A DNA stretch of 35,880 nucleotides from Winogradskyella sp. (GTDB taxonomy: Bacteria; Bacteroidota; Bacteroidia; Flavobacteriales; Flavobacteriaceae): assembly GCF_016744625.1 (NCBI RefSeq), contig NZ_JADGDZ010000005.1, positions 1 through 35,880 of the forward strand, read 5' to 3'. The position numbers were made by a program, and so were the translations under genes. Of this stretch, positions 9,796 through 17,449 are shown in pieces. The notes beneath the pieces are model-generated. The model saw only the letters and a program-made list of their open reading frames with translations, did not search any database and was not told the DNA's origin. Numbering within the stretch: position 1 is the first letter of the stretch; each line of letters opens with the position of its first letter.

Positions 9796-12183
9796 ATGAT
9801 ACGTAGTTATATAAAAATTGCTTGGAGAAATATAAAAGGAAGTCCGCTTTTTTCATCTATTAATATCTTGGGACTTACACTGAGTCTTGCTATCACAACT
9901 TTACTATTCTTGTTTGTTCAACATGAAAACAGTTTTAATACTATGTTTTCAAAAAAGGACCAAATTTATAGAGTTTTGACTGAGACCTCTGAGAGTTATG
10001 ATAATACAACTTATGCAACTGCACCAGCAATGGTTGCACCAACGAGTATTGAGGATATTCCAGAAATTATAGATGCTGTTCGATTTTTAAAACATGGCTT
10101 TGGAGAGCCTGCTTATATTAGTACAGGTACTTCAGAATTTATTGAATCCTCATTATACTATGCAGACTCTAGTTTATTCAGAATTTTTGATTTCAAGCTA
10201 ACCCAAGGTATTGCTAATAAAGCTTTGGTTAAACCGAATACGGGAATTATCTCAAAAACCACAGCAATTCGTTACTTTGGCACTGACCAAGCGATTGGAA
10301 AGCTCTTTAAGATTGATGATAGAATTGATATTGAAATTACAGGAGTATTTCAGGATTTGCCAACCAATACAACTTTAGATGGTAATATTTATGTCTCTTT
10401 TACGACAAGTTTTTTTTCAAGAAGACCAACATGGTCTAATGCGAGCTTAGAAACTTATATTTTAACAGCAAAAGGCTCAAAGGACAGTGCTTTAAAATCG
10501 AAGCTAAAACAAATGCTCGATAAACATGTTGATAAAGAATCGCAGTGGTATACTTTAAATGTTCAAGATTTAGGTAAAGTTCATTTATACTCTAATGAAA
10601 TAGAAAACGGTTATAGTTCTCGGAAAGGCTCAATAGAACAGGTAAAAAGTTTGTCATGGCTTGCGCTATTGATTCTCATAATTGCTTGTATCAATTACAT
10701 GAATCTTACAACGGCTCGTTCACAAAAACGATCGCGAGAAGTAGGTGTGAGTAAGACGCTTGGCGCATCAGTAAGTAATTTAATGATTCGATTTTATGCA
10801 GAAACAGGACTTATAACTGCAATCTCAATTTCACTAGGCGTTGGTTTAGCATTACTTTGTTTACCATTTTTTAATCAAATTGCTGGTAAAGAGATTCCAG
10901 ATTCTATGCTTTGGTCAGCAACGTTTATTATAACGCTTGTTGCAATTTGGGCAATTACGACATTGCTCGCAGGTTCTTATCCAGCGATTTATATGTCTAG
11001 TCTTTCTGCTAAAAAAATATTAAGCGGAGGTAAAATAGGAACGTACTGGTCTACTAATGTTAGAAAAGGCCTTGTTGTAATGCAATTTGGAGCATCTACA
11101 TTACTTATTATTGGTGTATTTGTTATCTATAATCAACTCAAATATATTCAAGATAAAGACTTAGGGTTCGATACAGAACAAGTTATGGCTATTTCGATTA
11201 ACGGAATCAATGAGGCAAATAATGTAAAAGTGTTAGAACAGGAATTGGCTAAGTTATCTATAGTTTCTAATGTTGCTTCTGCTCAGGGTTTCCCTGGGAA
11301 AACCGTAAGTGGTAGAATGGTTCAAAATCCTCTTGAAGATGATGGAGGAATGGCTGTGCAAACAAATCGTGCTGATGCTGAAGCACTCAATGTTATGGGA
11401 TTGCGATTTATTGCAGGAAAGAATTTACCGCTTGTAAAGAAAGAAGGAGATTCTTTAATAGATGTTGTAGTGAATAAAAAGATAGTTGATTATTTGGGTT
11501 ACACACCAGAAGAAGCTATAGGTAAGCACATTCAAATGCTTCCTAGTAATAATGCTTTTATAGTTGGTGTGGTTGAAGATTTTAACTATGCGTCATTGCG
11601 TGAACCAATTGGTGCATACGCATTTCATAATTTGTCTACAGAATATAAGGAATATATGTTGGTGAAAATGAAAGTGACAGATTTAAATCAAAGTATATCT
11701 AGCATTGAGGAAAGTTTTAAAAAAGTAGTTCCAAATGTTCCATTTGATTATAGCTTTTTAGATCAAAATATAGAGCAGTTGTATATAGAAGAAAAACAAA
11801 CAGCAACTATCGGTATGATATTTTCTTTACTCGCCATATTTGTAGCTTGTTTGGGTCTTTTTGGTCTAGCTGCTTTTACTGCTGAACAACGCGATAAAGA
11901 AATAGGAATACGGAAAGTCTTAGGTGCTTCTGTTGTTGGTATTGTAAAACTATTATCTGCTGATTTCATTAAATTAGTAGCAATTGCCTTGTTAATAGCA
12001 TTTCCTTTGGCTTACTATGTAATGAATAATTGGCTACAAGACTTTGCATATAGAATCAACATTAGTTGGCACCCTTTTGTGTTTACGGGTTTATGCGCTT
12101 TAGGTATTGCCATGTTTACAGTGAGTTTTCAAGCCATTAAAGCGGCTATTGCAAATCCGGTAGATAGTTTAAAAACGGAATAA
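9796..12183 (+). CDS. MacB/FtsX-type ABC transporter permease 5
   Basis: Complete 795-residue permease. It starts MIRSYIKIAWRNIKGSP. Periplasmic core, FtsX block 1 at about 285-415 (REVGVSKTLGAS, with Ser where the siblings have Arg), a helix near 424-444, second periplasmic core, FtsX block 2 from about 671 (KEIGIRKVLGAS), ending NPVDSLKTE. It is 13 bp behind permease 4 and 66 bp ahead of the DUF2807 gene. With the ATPase and TolC-like genes downstream it probably forms a tripartite-type export or cell-envelope transport system. The adaptor that such systems need is not in this window. Confidence 0.92.
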   Translation: MIRSYIKIAWRNIKGSPLFSSINILGLTLSLAITTLLFLFVQHENSFNTMFSKKDQIYRVLTETSESYDNTTYATAPAMVAPTSIEDIPEIIDAVRFLKHGFGEPAYISTGTSEFIESSLYYADSSLFRIFDFKLTQGIANKALVKPNTGIISKTTAIRYFGTDQAIGKLFKIDDRIDIEITGVFQDLPTNTTLDGNIYVSFTTSFFSRRPTWSNASLETYILTAKGSKDSALKSKLKQMLDKHVDKESQWYTLNVQDLGKVHLYSNEIENGYSSRKGSIEQVKSLSWLALLILIIACINYMNLTTARSQKRSREVGVSKTLGASVSNLMIRFYAETGLITAISISLGVGLALLCLPFFNQIAGKEIPDSMLWSATFIITLVAIWAITTLLAGSYPAIYMSSLSAKKILSGGKIGTYWSTNVRKGLVVMQFGASTLLIIGVFVIYNQLKYIQDKDLGFDTEQVMAISINGINEANNVKVLEQELAKLSIVSNVASAQGFPGKTVSGRMVQNPLEDDGGMAVQTNRADAEALNVMGLRFIAGKNLPLVKKEGDSLIDVVVNKKIVDYLGYTPEEAIGKHIQMLPSNNAFIVGVVEDFNYASLREPIGAYAFHNLSTEYKEYMLVKMKVTDLNQSISSIEESFKKVVPNVPFDYSFLDQNIEQLYIEEKQTATIGMIFSLLAIFVACLGLFGLAAFTAEQRDKEIGIRKVLGASVVGIVKLLSADFIKLVAIALLIAFPLAYYVMNNWLQDFAYRINISWHPFVFTGLCALGIAMFTVSFQAIKAAIANPVDSLKTE

Positions 12184-12215
12184 AATTATAAAACTGAATT
12201 CATCAATAATCTGTG

Positions 12216-12233
12216 CTGAACTTGTTTCAGTAT
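12216..12233. repeat. Short intergenic hairpin, degenerate CTGAAC-TTGTTTCAG element
   Basis: The gap between permease 5 and the DUF2807 gene holds CTGAA-CTTGT-TTCAG, a 5-bp stem. Its TTGTTTCAGTAT (12222-12233) is repeated exactly at 13041-13052 in the next intergenic gap. I recall a similar CTGAACTTGTTTCAG-type element as a common dispersed intergenic repeat in Flavobacteriaceae. These look like degenerate copies. Confidence 0.5.
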
Positions 12234-12249
12234 TAAAAAAAAACAAATC

Positions 12250-12990
12250 ATGAAAAATTTAAAATGCATCACAATAGTAGTTCTTGTTCTTTTTGGACAA
12301 ACGCTATTAGCTCAAACAAAGAAGATAGTTGAACCCTTTAATAAAGTAATTATCAGTCCACACATTGAAACCACTTTTGTACAAGGAGATGAAGAATCAG
12401 TAACGATTCTTGCAAATACATTATCAGACGACATAGTGAATATTGAAGTCAAAGGCGAAACACTTAGAGTTTATTTAGATGATGCCAAAGAAACTACTAA
12501 ACATAAAAAAGTTATCATTGATGGAGTAAAACGAAAAGTACCTATCTATAAAAATAAAGTTTTAACTATTGTAGTGACTTATAAAAATATAGATGAGTTG
12601 TCCTTAAGAGGAGAACAAAGAACCGTATGTGAAAGTCTTATTAATGTCAAAGAATTTAGGCTTAAAATTTATGGTGAATCCCAAGTCACCTTTAATGCCG
12701 TAAACTTTAAAGAGTTTGATGCAGATATCTATGGTGAAAGTCGGTTAACTGTAAAGGAAGGTAATATTAATAATCAGAAAATAACAGCTTATGGTGAAGG
12801 AGATATTAACCTAGTTGAGGTGAGTAATAAAGCATCGAAACTTAAAGCTTATGGAGAAGCAAAGTTTACTGTTAACGCTTCGGAACGAATTAAATTTACT
12901 GCTTATGGAGAAGCAGAATTGTATTATAAAGGTACAGCAGAAGTAGATCGAGGCTTAAGCATAGGAGATTCAAAAGTCAATCGAATTTAG
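12250..12990 (+). CDS. Secreted DUF2807 (adhesin head GIN domain) protein
   Basis: 246 residues with a clear signal peptide (about 1-22, hydrophobic core then LLAQ), so it is exported to the periplasm or cell surface. The body reads as the DUF2807 'putative auto-transporter adhesin, head GIN domain' fold: FNKVIISPHIETTFVQGDEE near the start, then a ladder of short beta-strand turns. Five rungs carry a YGE motif (IYGESQ, IYGESR, AYGEGD, AYGEAK, AYGEAE), spaced roughly 18-22 residues, consistent with a right-handed beta-solenoid. Its place inside an ABC export cluster suggests an envelope-associated partner or cargo, but its molecular function is not established. It is flanked on both sides by short hairpin repeats. 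Confidence 0.8.
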   Translation: MKNLKCITIVVLVLFGQTLLAQTKKIVEPFNKVIISPHIETTFVQGDEESVTILANTLSDDIVNIEVKGETLRVYLDDAKETTKHKKVIIDGVKRKVPIYKNKVLTIVVTYKNIDELSLRGEQRTVCESLINVKEFRLKIYGESQVTFNAVNFKEFDADIYGESRLTVKEGNINNQKITAYGEGDINLVEVSNKASKLKAYGEAKFTVNASERIKFTAYGEAELYYKGTAEVDRGLSIGDSKVNRI

Positions 12991-13010
12991 TAACAAAAAA
13001 CCCAATTTTA

Positions 13011-13052
13011 CTGAACTATTACATTGAGCTTATTTAAGCGTTGTTTCAGTAT
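13011..13052. repeat. Intergenic hairpin related to the 12216 element
   Basis: ACTGAAC at 13011-13017 faces GTTTCAGT near 13043-13050 as an imperfect inverted repeat. Inside it is a smaller GCTT-ATTT-AAGC stem. The right arm TTGTTTCAGTAT is identical to 12222-12233. It sits between the DUF2807 gene and the ATPase gene and may stabilise or partly terminate the transcript there. Confidence 0.4.
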
Positions 13053-13068
13053 ATCAACAAGTTAGAAG

Positions 13069-13746
13069 ATGATAAATACATTATTAAGTTTAAACGAAGC
13101 AACCAGAACGGTCAATTCTGGAAGTAATAAAGTCGCTTTACTAGATAACATCGATTTACAAGTAAAAGAAGGGGAGTTTATTTCACTTATGGGACCATCA
13201 GGTTCTGGTAAATCAACCTTATTGAATTGTATTGGGATGTTAGATAATTTCACTGGAGGTGGTTATACATTTTTAGGTGAACCTGTCCATAGTATGAAAG
13301 AGAGAAACCGATCCAAATTGTATAAAGAATATATCGGTTTTGTGTTTCAGGCTTATCACCTAATAGATGAGTTAACGGTTTATGAAAACATTGAAACACC
13401 TTTACTTTATAAAAATGTAAAATCATCTGAACGCAAAGCGATGGTGGCAGATATGTTAGATCGCTTTAATATTGTTGGCAAGAAAGATTTATTTCCAATT
13501 CAATTAAGTGGTGGACAACAACAGTTGGTTGGAATAGCAAGAGCATTGATTGGAAAACCAAAATTGATTTTAGCTGATGAACCAACAGGAAACCTAAACT
13601 CGAAGCAGAGTACAGATATCATGGAATTATTTTCACAGTTGAATAAAGAAGGAGTTACAATAATCCAAGCTACACATTCTGAAAATAATGCGTCTTATGG
13701 CTCCCGAATTATTAATCTACTTGATGGAAAAATAGTTTCAGAATAA
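13069..13746 (+). CDS. LolD/MacB-type ABC transporter ATP-binding protein
   Basis: 225-residue cytoplasmic ATPase that would drive the MacB/FtsX-type permeases upstream. Walker A GPSGSGKST at about 42-50, Q-loop in FQAYHLIDELTVYEN, signature LSGGQ near 146, Walker B LILADEPTG near 165-173 and H-loop Thr-His in QATHSENN are all present. Length and the DEPTGNL motif place it in the LolD/MacB/FtsE group. Two positions are unusual: LSGGQQQ is followed by Leu-Val-Gly where Arg-Val-Ala is usual, and the D-loop reads GNLNS instead of GNLDS. It starts 78 bp after the DUF2807 stop and ends 10 bp before the TolC-like gene. It is the only ATPase seen for five permeases, so a second may lie upstream of the window. 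Confidence 0.93.
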   Translation: MINTLLSLNEATRTVNSGSNKVALLDNIDLQVKEGEFISLMGPSGSGKSTLLNCIGMLDNFTGGGYTFLGEPVHSMKERNRSKLYKEYIGFVFQAYHLIDELTVYENIETPLLYKNVKSSERKAMVADMLDRFNIVGKKDLFPIQLSGGQQQLVGIARALIGKPKLILADEPTGNLNSKQSTDIMELFSQLNKEGVTIIQATHSENNASYGSRIINLLDGKIVSE

Positions 13747-13756
13747 TAAAATAATC

Positions 13757-15178
13757 ATGATACATAAACAACTCACTTACGCCATCATTTTAATGATGAG
13801 CCTGATTGGATTTGCCCAAACACAATCAGAAAAAAGCTATTCTTTAGATGAATGTATTTCTATTGCATTAGAGAATAATCTCGATTTAAAATCAACCAAT
13901 TTATTAGCAAATTCGGCTAAAGTAAATTACCAGCAATCGAAAGCAAATTTATTACCTAGCATCAACGGAAATTTTAATTTGGGTGTTAATGATGGTAGAA
14001 GTATAAATCCATTTACAAACGATTTTATAAATCAAGAATTAACATTTTCAAATTTAGGTTTAAGTCTAGATGCTACAATTTTTAATGGATTTCGATTATT
14101 AAATACAGCGAAACAAAATCGTTTAAACAAGAAAGCTTCAGAACTAGAGGTTGAAGCTGCTAAACAAGACTTAATGTTGAATGTGACTTTGACATATCTT
14201 CAAGTTCTAAATGCCAGAGATGTTTTAGGATTAACTAAAGCACGACTAGAAACCACAAAACAACAACTTAAAATTCAAGAAGATTTTTATGAAAATGAAT
14301 CTGGAAATCCTGCAGATTATGCAGATATATTAGGGCAAGTTGCAAGCGATGAAACCAGTGTTTTAGTGTCTGAAAGTAGCTTAAATAATGCAAAATTAAG
14401 CCTAATGAGATTACTGAATTTAGAGAAAAGTACAGATGTAGATGCAAAGAGCCTTATTCTAGATTTTGAAACCTATAATTTATCAGCTGATGAGGTTTAT
14501 ACACAAGCTTTACAAAATCTGGCTACATTTAGAGCTAGAGAATTAAGAATAGAAGCGGCTAAAAAAGGGGTGAGTATTGCTAAATCTCAATTTACACCTG
14601 AGATATCACTTTTTGGGGGTTTAAACACTAATTATTCTAGCGCAGCAGAACTTTTTACTTCAACAGGAAACAGCATTGTTGAAACAGGCGATTTTGTAAC
14701 TGTAGCTGGACAAGATTTGCCAGTTATGACTGAGCAAACATCATTTGCATCTGAAAATATTAGCTACAGTGATCAGTTAGATAATAATCTAAATACAGTT
14801 GTTGGTGTTGCGGTTAACGTACCACTTTTTAACGGTTTTAGAGCTAAGAATAATGTGGCTTTAGAAAAAATTAGAGTAGAGGAGTCTGTTTTAGAATTAG
14901 AACGTACACACTTAGATATTAAAAATGCTATTGCTCAAGTTCATTTTGATATGGAGGTTGTTTATAAGCGTCATCAAAGTTTGTTAAAACAAGTTGAAGC
15001 ATATCAAGAATCTTATCGTATTAATGATATTAGATTCAAAAACGGAGTTTCTAATTTCTTGAATTATATTACAAGTAAAAATAATTTAGATAATGCTAAA
15101 GTGAATCTAACTAATGCTAAATATGAATATTTGTTGCGCACTAAGGTTTTAGATTATTACAGAGGAGCGGCTAATTGA
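13757..15178 (+). CDS. TolC-family outer membrane efflux protein
   Basis: 473-residue outer-membrane factor. A signal peptide ends around MSLIGFAQ (about 1-21). Mature sequence begins SYSLDECISIALENNLDL, the typical OEP opening. Two related halves follow, each with long alpha-helical stretches and a beta-strand-rich segment (RSINPFTNDF and the counterpart around SYSDQLDNNLNTVVGVAVNVPLFNG). Such proteins form the trimeric outer-membrane tunnel for tripartite pumps. Its position 10 bp behind the ATPase gene supports a role as the exit duct of this ABC system. It is the last gene of the cluster. The terminator that follows is oriented mainly for the convergent gal operon. Confidence 0.92.
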   Translation: MIHKQLTYAIILMMSLIGFAQTQSEKSYSLDECISIALENNLDLKSTNLLANSAKVNYQQSKANLLPSINGNFNLGVNDGRSINPFTNDFINQELTFSNLGLSLDATIFNGFRLLNTAKQNRLNKKASELEVEAAKQDLMLNVTLTYLQVLNARDVLGLTKARLETTKQQLKIQEDFYENESGNPADYADILGQVASDETSVLVSESSLNNAKLSLMRLLNLEKSTDVDAKSLILDFETYNLSADEVYTQALQNLATFRARELRIEAAKKGVSIAKSQFTPEISLFGGLNTNYSSAAELFTSTGNSIVETGDFVTVAGQDLPVMTEQTSFASENISYSDQLDNNLNTVVGVAVNVPLFNGFRAKNNVALEKIRVEESVLELERTHLDIKNAIAQVHFDMEVVYKRHQSLLKQVEAYQESYRINDIRFKNGVSNFLNYITSKNNLDNAKVNLTNAKYEYLLRTKVLDYYRGAAN

Positions 15179-15199
15179 TTTTAATTTTTACTCTTAAAA

Positions 15200-15230
15200 A
15201 AGAAAACCTTTAAATAGAATCATTTAAAGG
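15200..15230 (-). terminator. Terminator after galT (possibly bidirectional)
   Basis: A perfect 9-bp inverted repeat (CCTTTAAAT at 15207-15215, ATTTAAAGG at 15222-15230) with a 6-nt loop lies between the convergent tolC-like and galT genes. On the minus strand the stem is followed by a T-rich tract (complement of 15195-15206), which fits an intrinsic terminator for the gal operon. The plus-strand side has a poorer T tail. Confidence 0.7.
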
Positions 15231-15258
15231 CTAAATCTTACTTTTCTAATTAACGTTA

Positions 15259-16281
15259 TTATTCAATCAACGCTTTTAATCTATTAGCAGCTTGTTCTGC
15301 CGTAATATCTCTTTGAGGTGAACCAAACATTTCGTAACCAACCATAAATTTCTTAACCGTTGCACTTCTTAAAAGTGGTGGATAAAAACTCATGTGCCAA
15401 TGCCAATGTTCATTAGTTTCTCCATTTGTAGGAGACTGATGAATTCCGCTTGAATATGGAAAAGAACATTCAAATAATTTATCGTAAGCCTTAGTGATTT
15501 TTGAAATCGCATCAGCAAATGCTAAACTTTCTTGTTCTGATATTTTAGTAATGTTAGAGTACTGTTTTTTGGGCACAATCATAGTTTCAAAAGGCCAAAT
15601 TGCCCAGAACGGTGTTAAGACAATAAAATCTTCATTTTGGTAAATGATACGTTCATTAACTTCTAATTCTTGTTTTAAATAATCGTCTAATAAACTACTT
15701 TTATTAGTATTGAAATATGCTTTTTGTTGTTTATCTTTTTTATCAACTTCATTAGGTAACGTAGATTGACTCCATATTTGTCCATGAGGATGTGGATTAC
15801 TACAACCCATTACTGCTCCTTTATTTTCAAAAATCTGCACGTAGTTAATCATTTCATTAGAACCTAACTCGATGTACTCTCTTTGCCATGTTTTAACTAC
15901 TTTATTAATATCTTCAACTGCCATGTCTGCCAAACTCTTTGAGTGATCTGGACTAAAGCATATCACTTTACAAATACCTTGTTCACTTTCGGCTTTAAAT
16001 AAACCTTCAGATACAGAAAATTTTGGTGATGTGGTTTGTAAGGCTGCGAAATCGTTTGTAAATACAAAGACATCTTCATATTTAGGATTCTCTTCTCCAT
16101 TGATTCTCGTATTACCAGCACATAGATAGCAATTTGGATCATGTGTTGGTCTTACTTCATTAGAAATAGCTTCGTTCTGTCCTTGCCATGGTCGTTTTGC
16201 ACGATGTGGTGAAACCAAAACCCATTCTCCTGTCAATATATTAAATCGCTTATGCGAATAGTCTTGCAAATTTGTATTCAT
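15259..16281 (-). CDS. galT: Galactose-1-phosphate uridylyltransferase
   Basis: 340-residue Leloir enzyme transferring UMP from UDP-glucose to galactose 1-phosphate. Near the N-terminus CYLC (Cys51, Cys54) are the zinc-site cysteines. The active-site block GCSNPHPHGQIW with the HPH nucleophile lies near 158-170, and the C-terminal block EHWHWHMSFYPPLLRS carries further conserved histidines. Length is normal for the family. It is the last gene of the minus-strand operon, 14 bp after galK, and is closed by the 15207-15230 hairpin. Cytoplasmic. Confidence 0.96.
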   Translation of the reverse strand: MNTNLQDYSHKRFNILTGEWVLVSPHRAKRPWQGQNEAISNEVRPTHDPNCYLCAGNTRINGEENPKYEDVFVFTNDFAALQTTSPKFSVSEGLFKAESEQGICKVICFSPDHSKSLADMAVEDINKVVKTWQREYIELGSNEMINYVQIFENKGAVMGCSNPHPHGQIWSQSTLPNEVDKKDKQQKAYFNTNKSSLLDDYLKQELEVNERIIYQNEDFIVLTPFWAIWPFETMIVPKKQYSNITKISEQESLAFADAISKITKAYDKLFECSFPYSSGIHQSPTNGETNEHWHWHMSFYPPLLRSATVKKFMVGYEMFGSPQRDITAEQAANRLKALIE

Positions 16282-16295
16282 TATGATTCCCTTTA

Positions 16296-17444
16296 TTATT
16301 TAACGATTCGGGTTCCTCGAGATAGTTTTACACTATACACTGAGCAATCTTTTTCAAATCTTTTTCTGAACTTTTTAGCTGTATCTTTTTTAAACTTTTT
16401 GAATTCATCTTTCTTAACCAAATTAATAGTACAGCCACCAAAGCCTCCTCCCATCATTCGTGCTCCAAGAACATTAGGGTTTTCTTTTGCTCTTTCTACA
16501 AGAAAGTCTAATTCTGCACAACTCACTTTGTAATTTGTGCTTAAACCCTCATGTGATTGATATAATAAATCGCCTAAAACTTCAATGTCATCTTTTTTAA
16601 TGGCTTCTGAAAACTGTTTTACTCGACTATTCTCATTTATCACATACAATGCTTTTTGATAGTCTTCATCAGTAATTTCTGACTTAATACGATCTAAATC
16701 TTCTTTAGATGCATCTCTTAAAGCATCAATATGTAATAGTTCTGATACTTTTTCGCAAACTTCACGTCTGTCGTTATAAGCACTTTCAGATAAATCGTGC
16801 TTTACATTACTATTGATGAGCATCAATTTATAATCCTTAAAATCTATTTTGTAAGGTTGAGATGTAACTGTTCTACAATCTAAAAGCAATGCACTCTTTT
16901 TTACACCAAACATACTTGCGTATTGGTCCATAATACCACATTTAACACCAGCATAATTATGTTCTGCTTTTTGTGAGATTAAAATCATTTCACTTTTAGA
17001 TAATCCTAGTTTGAATAACTTATTTAGTCCATAAACAAAACTATTTTCTAATGCGGCTGATGATGACATACCAGCTCCTCCAGGAATATTACCAGAAAAA
17101 ACAGCGTTAAAATCACCAACAGGTTTACCTGCCATTTGTAATTCTGCAACAACTCCTAGAACGTAGTTTCTCCAGCCTCCATCTTCTAATGGTTTGACGT
17201 TTTCTGTCTTAAAGTCGTATATCTCGTTTTTGTTTAAAGCACATACGGAACTTTTATTAGACTCACTTTTACTTATAGCAAGACCAATGCCTTTATTAAT
17301 AGCAGCAGGAAATGCAAAGCCATCATTGTAATCGGTATGTTCTCCGATAAGATTGATTCTGCCTGGTGAAAACACTAAAAGTGGCTTAGTTTTAAATTGC
17401 TCTTTAAAACTGCTCTTTACTTCTTTGATTAATTTTTTATTCAT
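16296..17444 (-). CDS. galK: Galactokinase
   Basis: 382-residue GHMP kinase phosphorylating galactose with ATP. GRINLIGEHTDYNDG at about 28-42 is the galactokinase signature, GGAGMSSSAALE near 120-131 is the nucleotide loop, KCGIMDQYAS near 170 carries the catalytic Asp, and MMGGGFGGC near 328-336 is the third GHMP motif. The ATG at 17444 is chosen because an in-frame extension to 17522 would run back into the symporter gene and adds non-homologous residues. The chosen start leaves 5 bp after the symporter stop. Cytoplasmic, in operon with galM, the symporter and galT. Confidence 0.96.
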   Translation of the reverse strand: MNKKLIKEVKSSFKEQFKTKPLLVFSPGRINLIGEHTDYNDGFAFPAAINKGIGLAISKSESNKSSVCALNKNEIYDFKTENVKPLEDGGWRNYVLGVVAELQMAGKPVGDFNAVFSGNIPGGAGMSSSAALENSFVYGLNKLFKLGLSKSEMILISQKAEHNYAGVKCGIMDQYASMFGVKKSALLLDCRTVTSQPYKIDFKDYKLMLINSNVKHDLSESAYNDRREVCEKVSELLHIDALRDASKEDLDRIKSEITDEDYQKALYVINENSRVKQFSEAIKKDDIEVLGDLLYQSHEGLSTNYKVSCAELDFLVERAKENPNVLGARMMGGGFGGCTINLVKKDEFKKFKKDTAKKFRKRFEKDCSVYSVKLSRGTRIVK

Positions 17445-17449
17445 GATAA

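Noticed and set aside
12650..12940. CRISPR-like or tandem DNA repeats in the DUF2807 gene
   Set aside because: Only the short YGE codons recur. Flanking bases differ, so this is protein-level repetition, not a DNA repeat array.
16252..16533. 93-residue plus-strand open frame over galT/galK
   Set aside because: It covers conserved galK coding sequence on the other strand and looks like a shadow.
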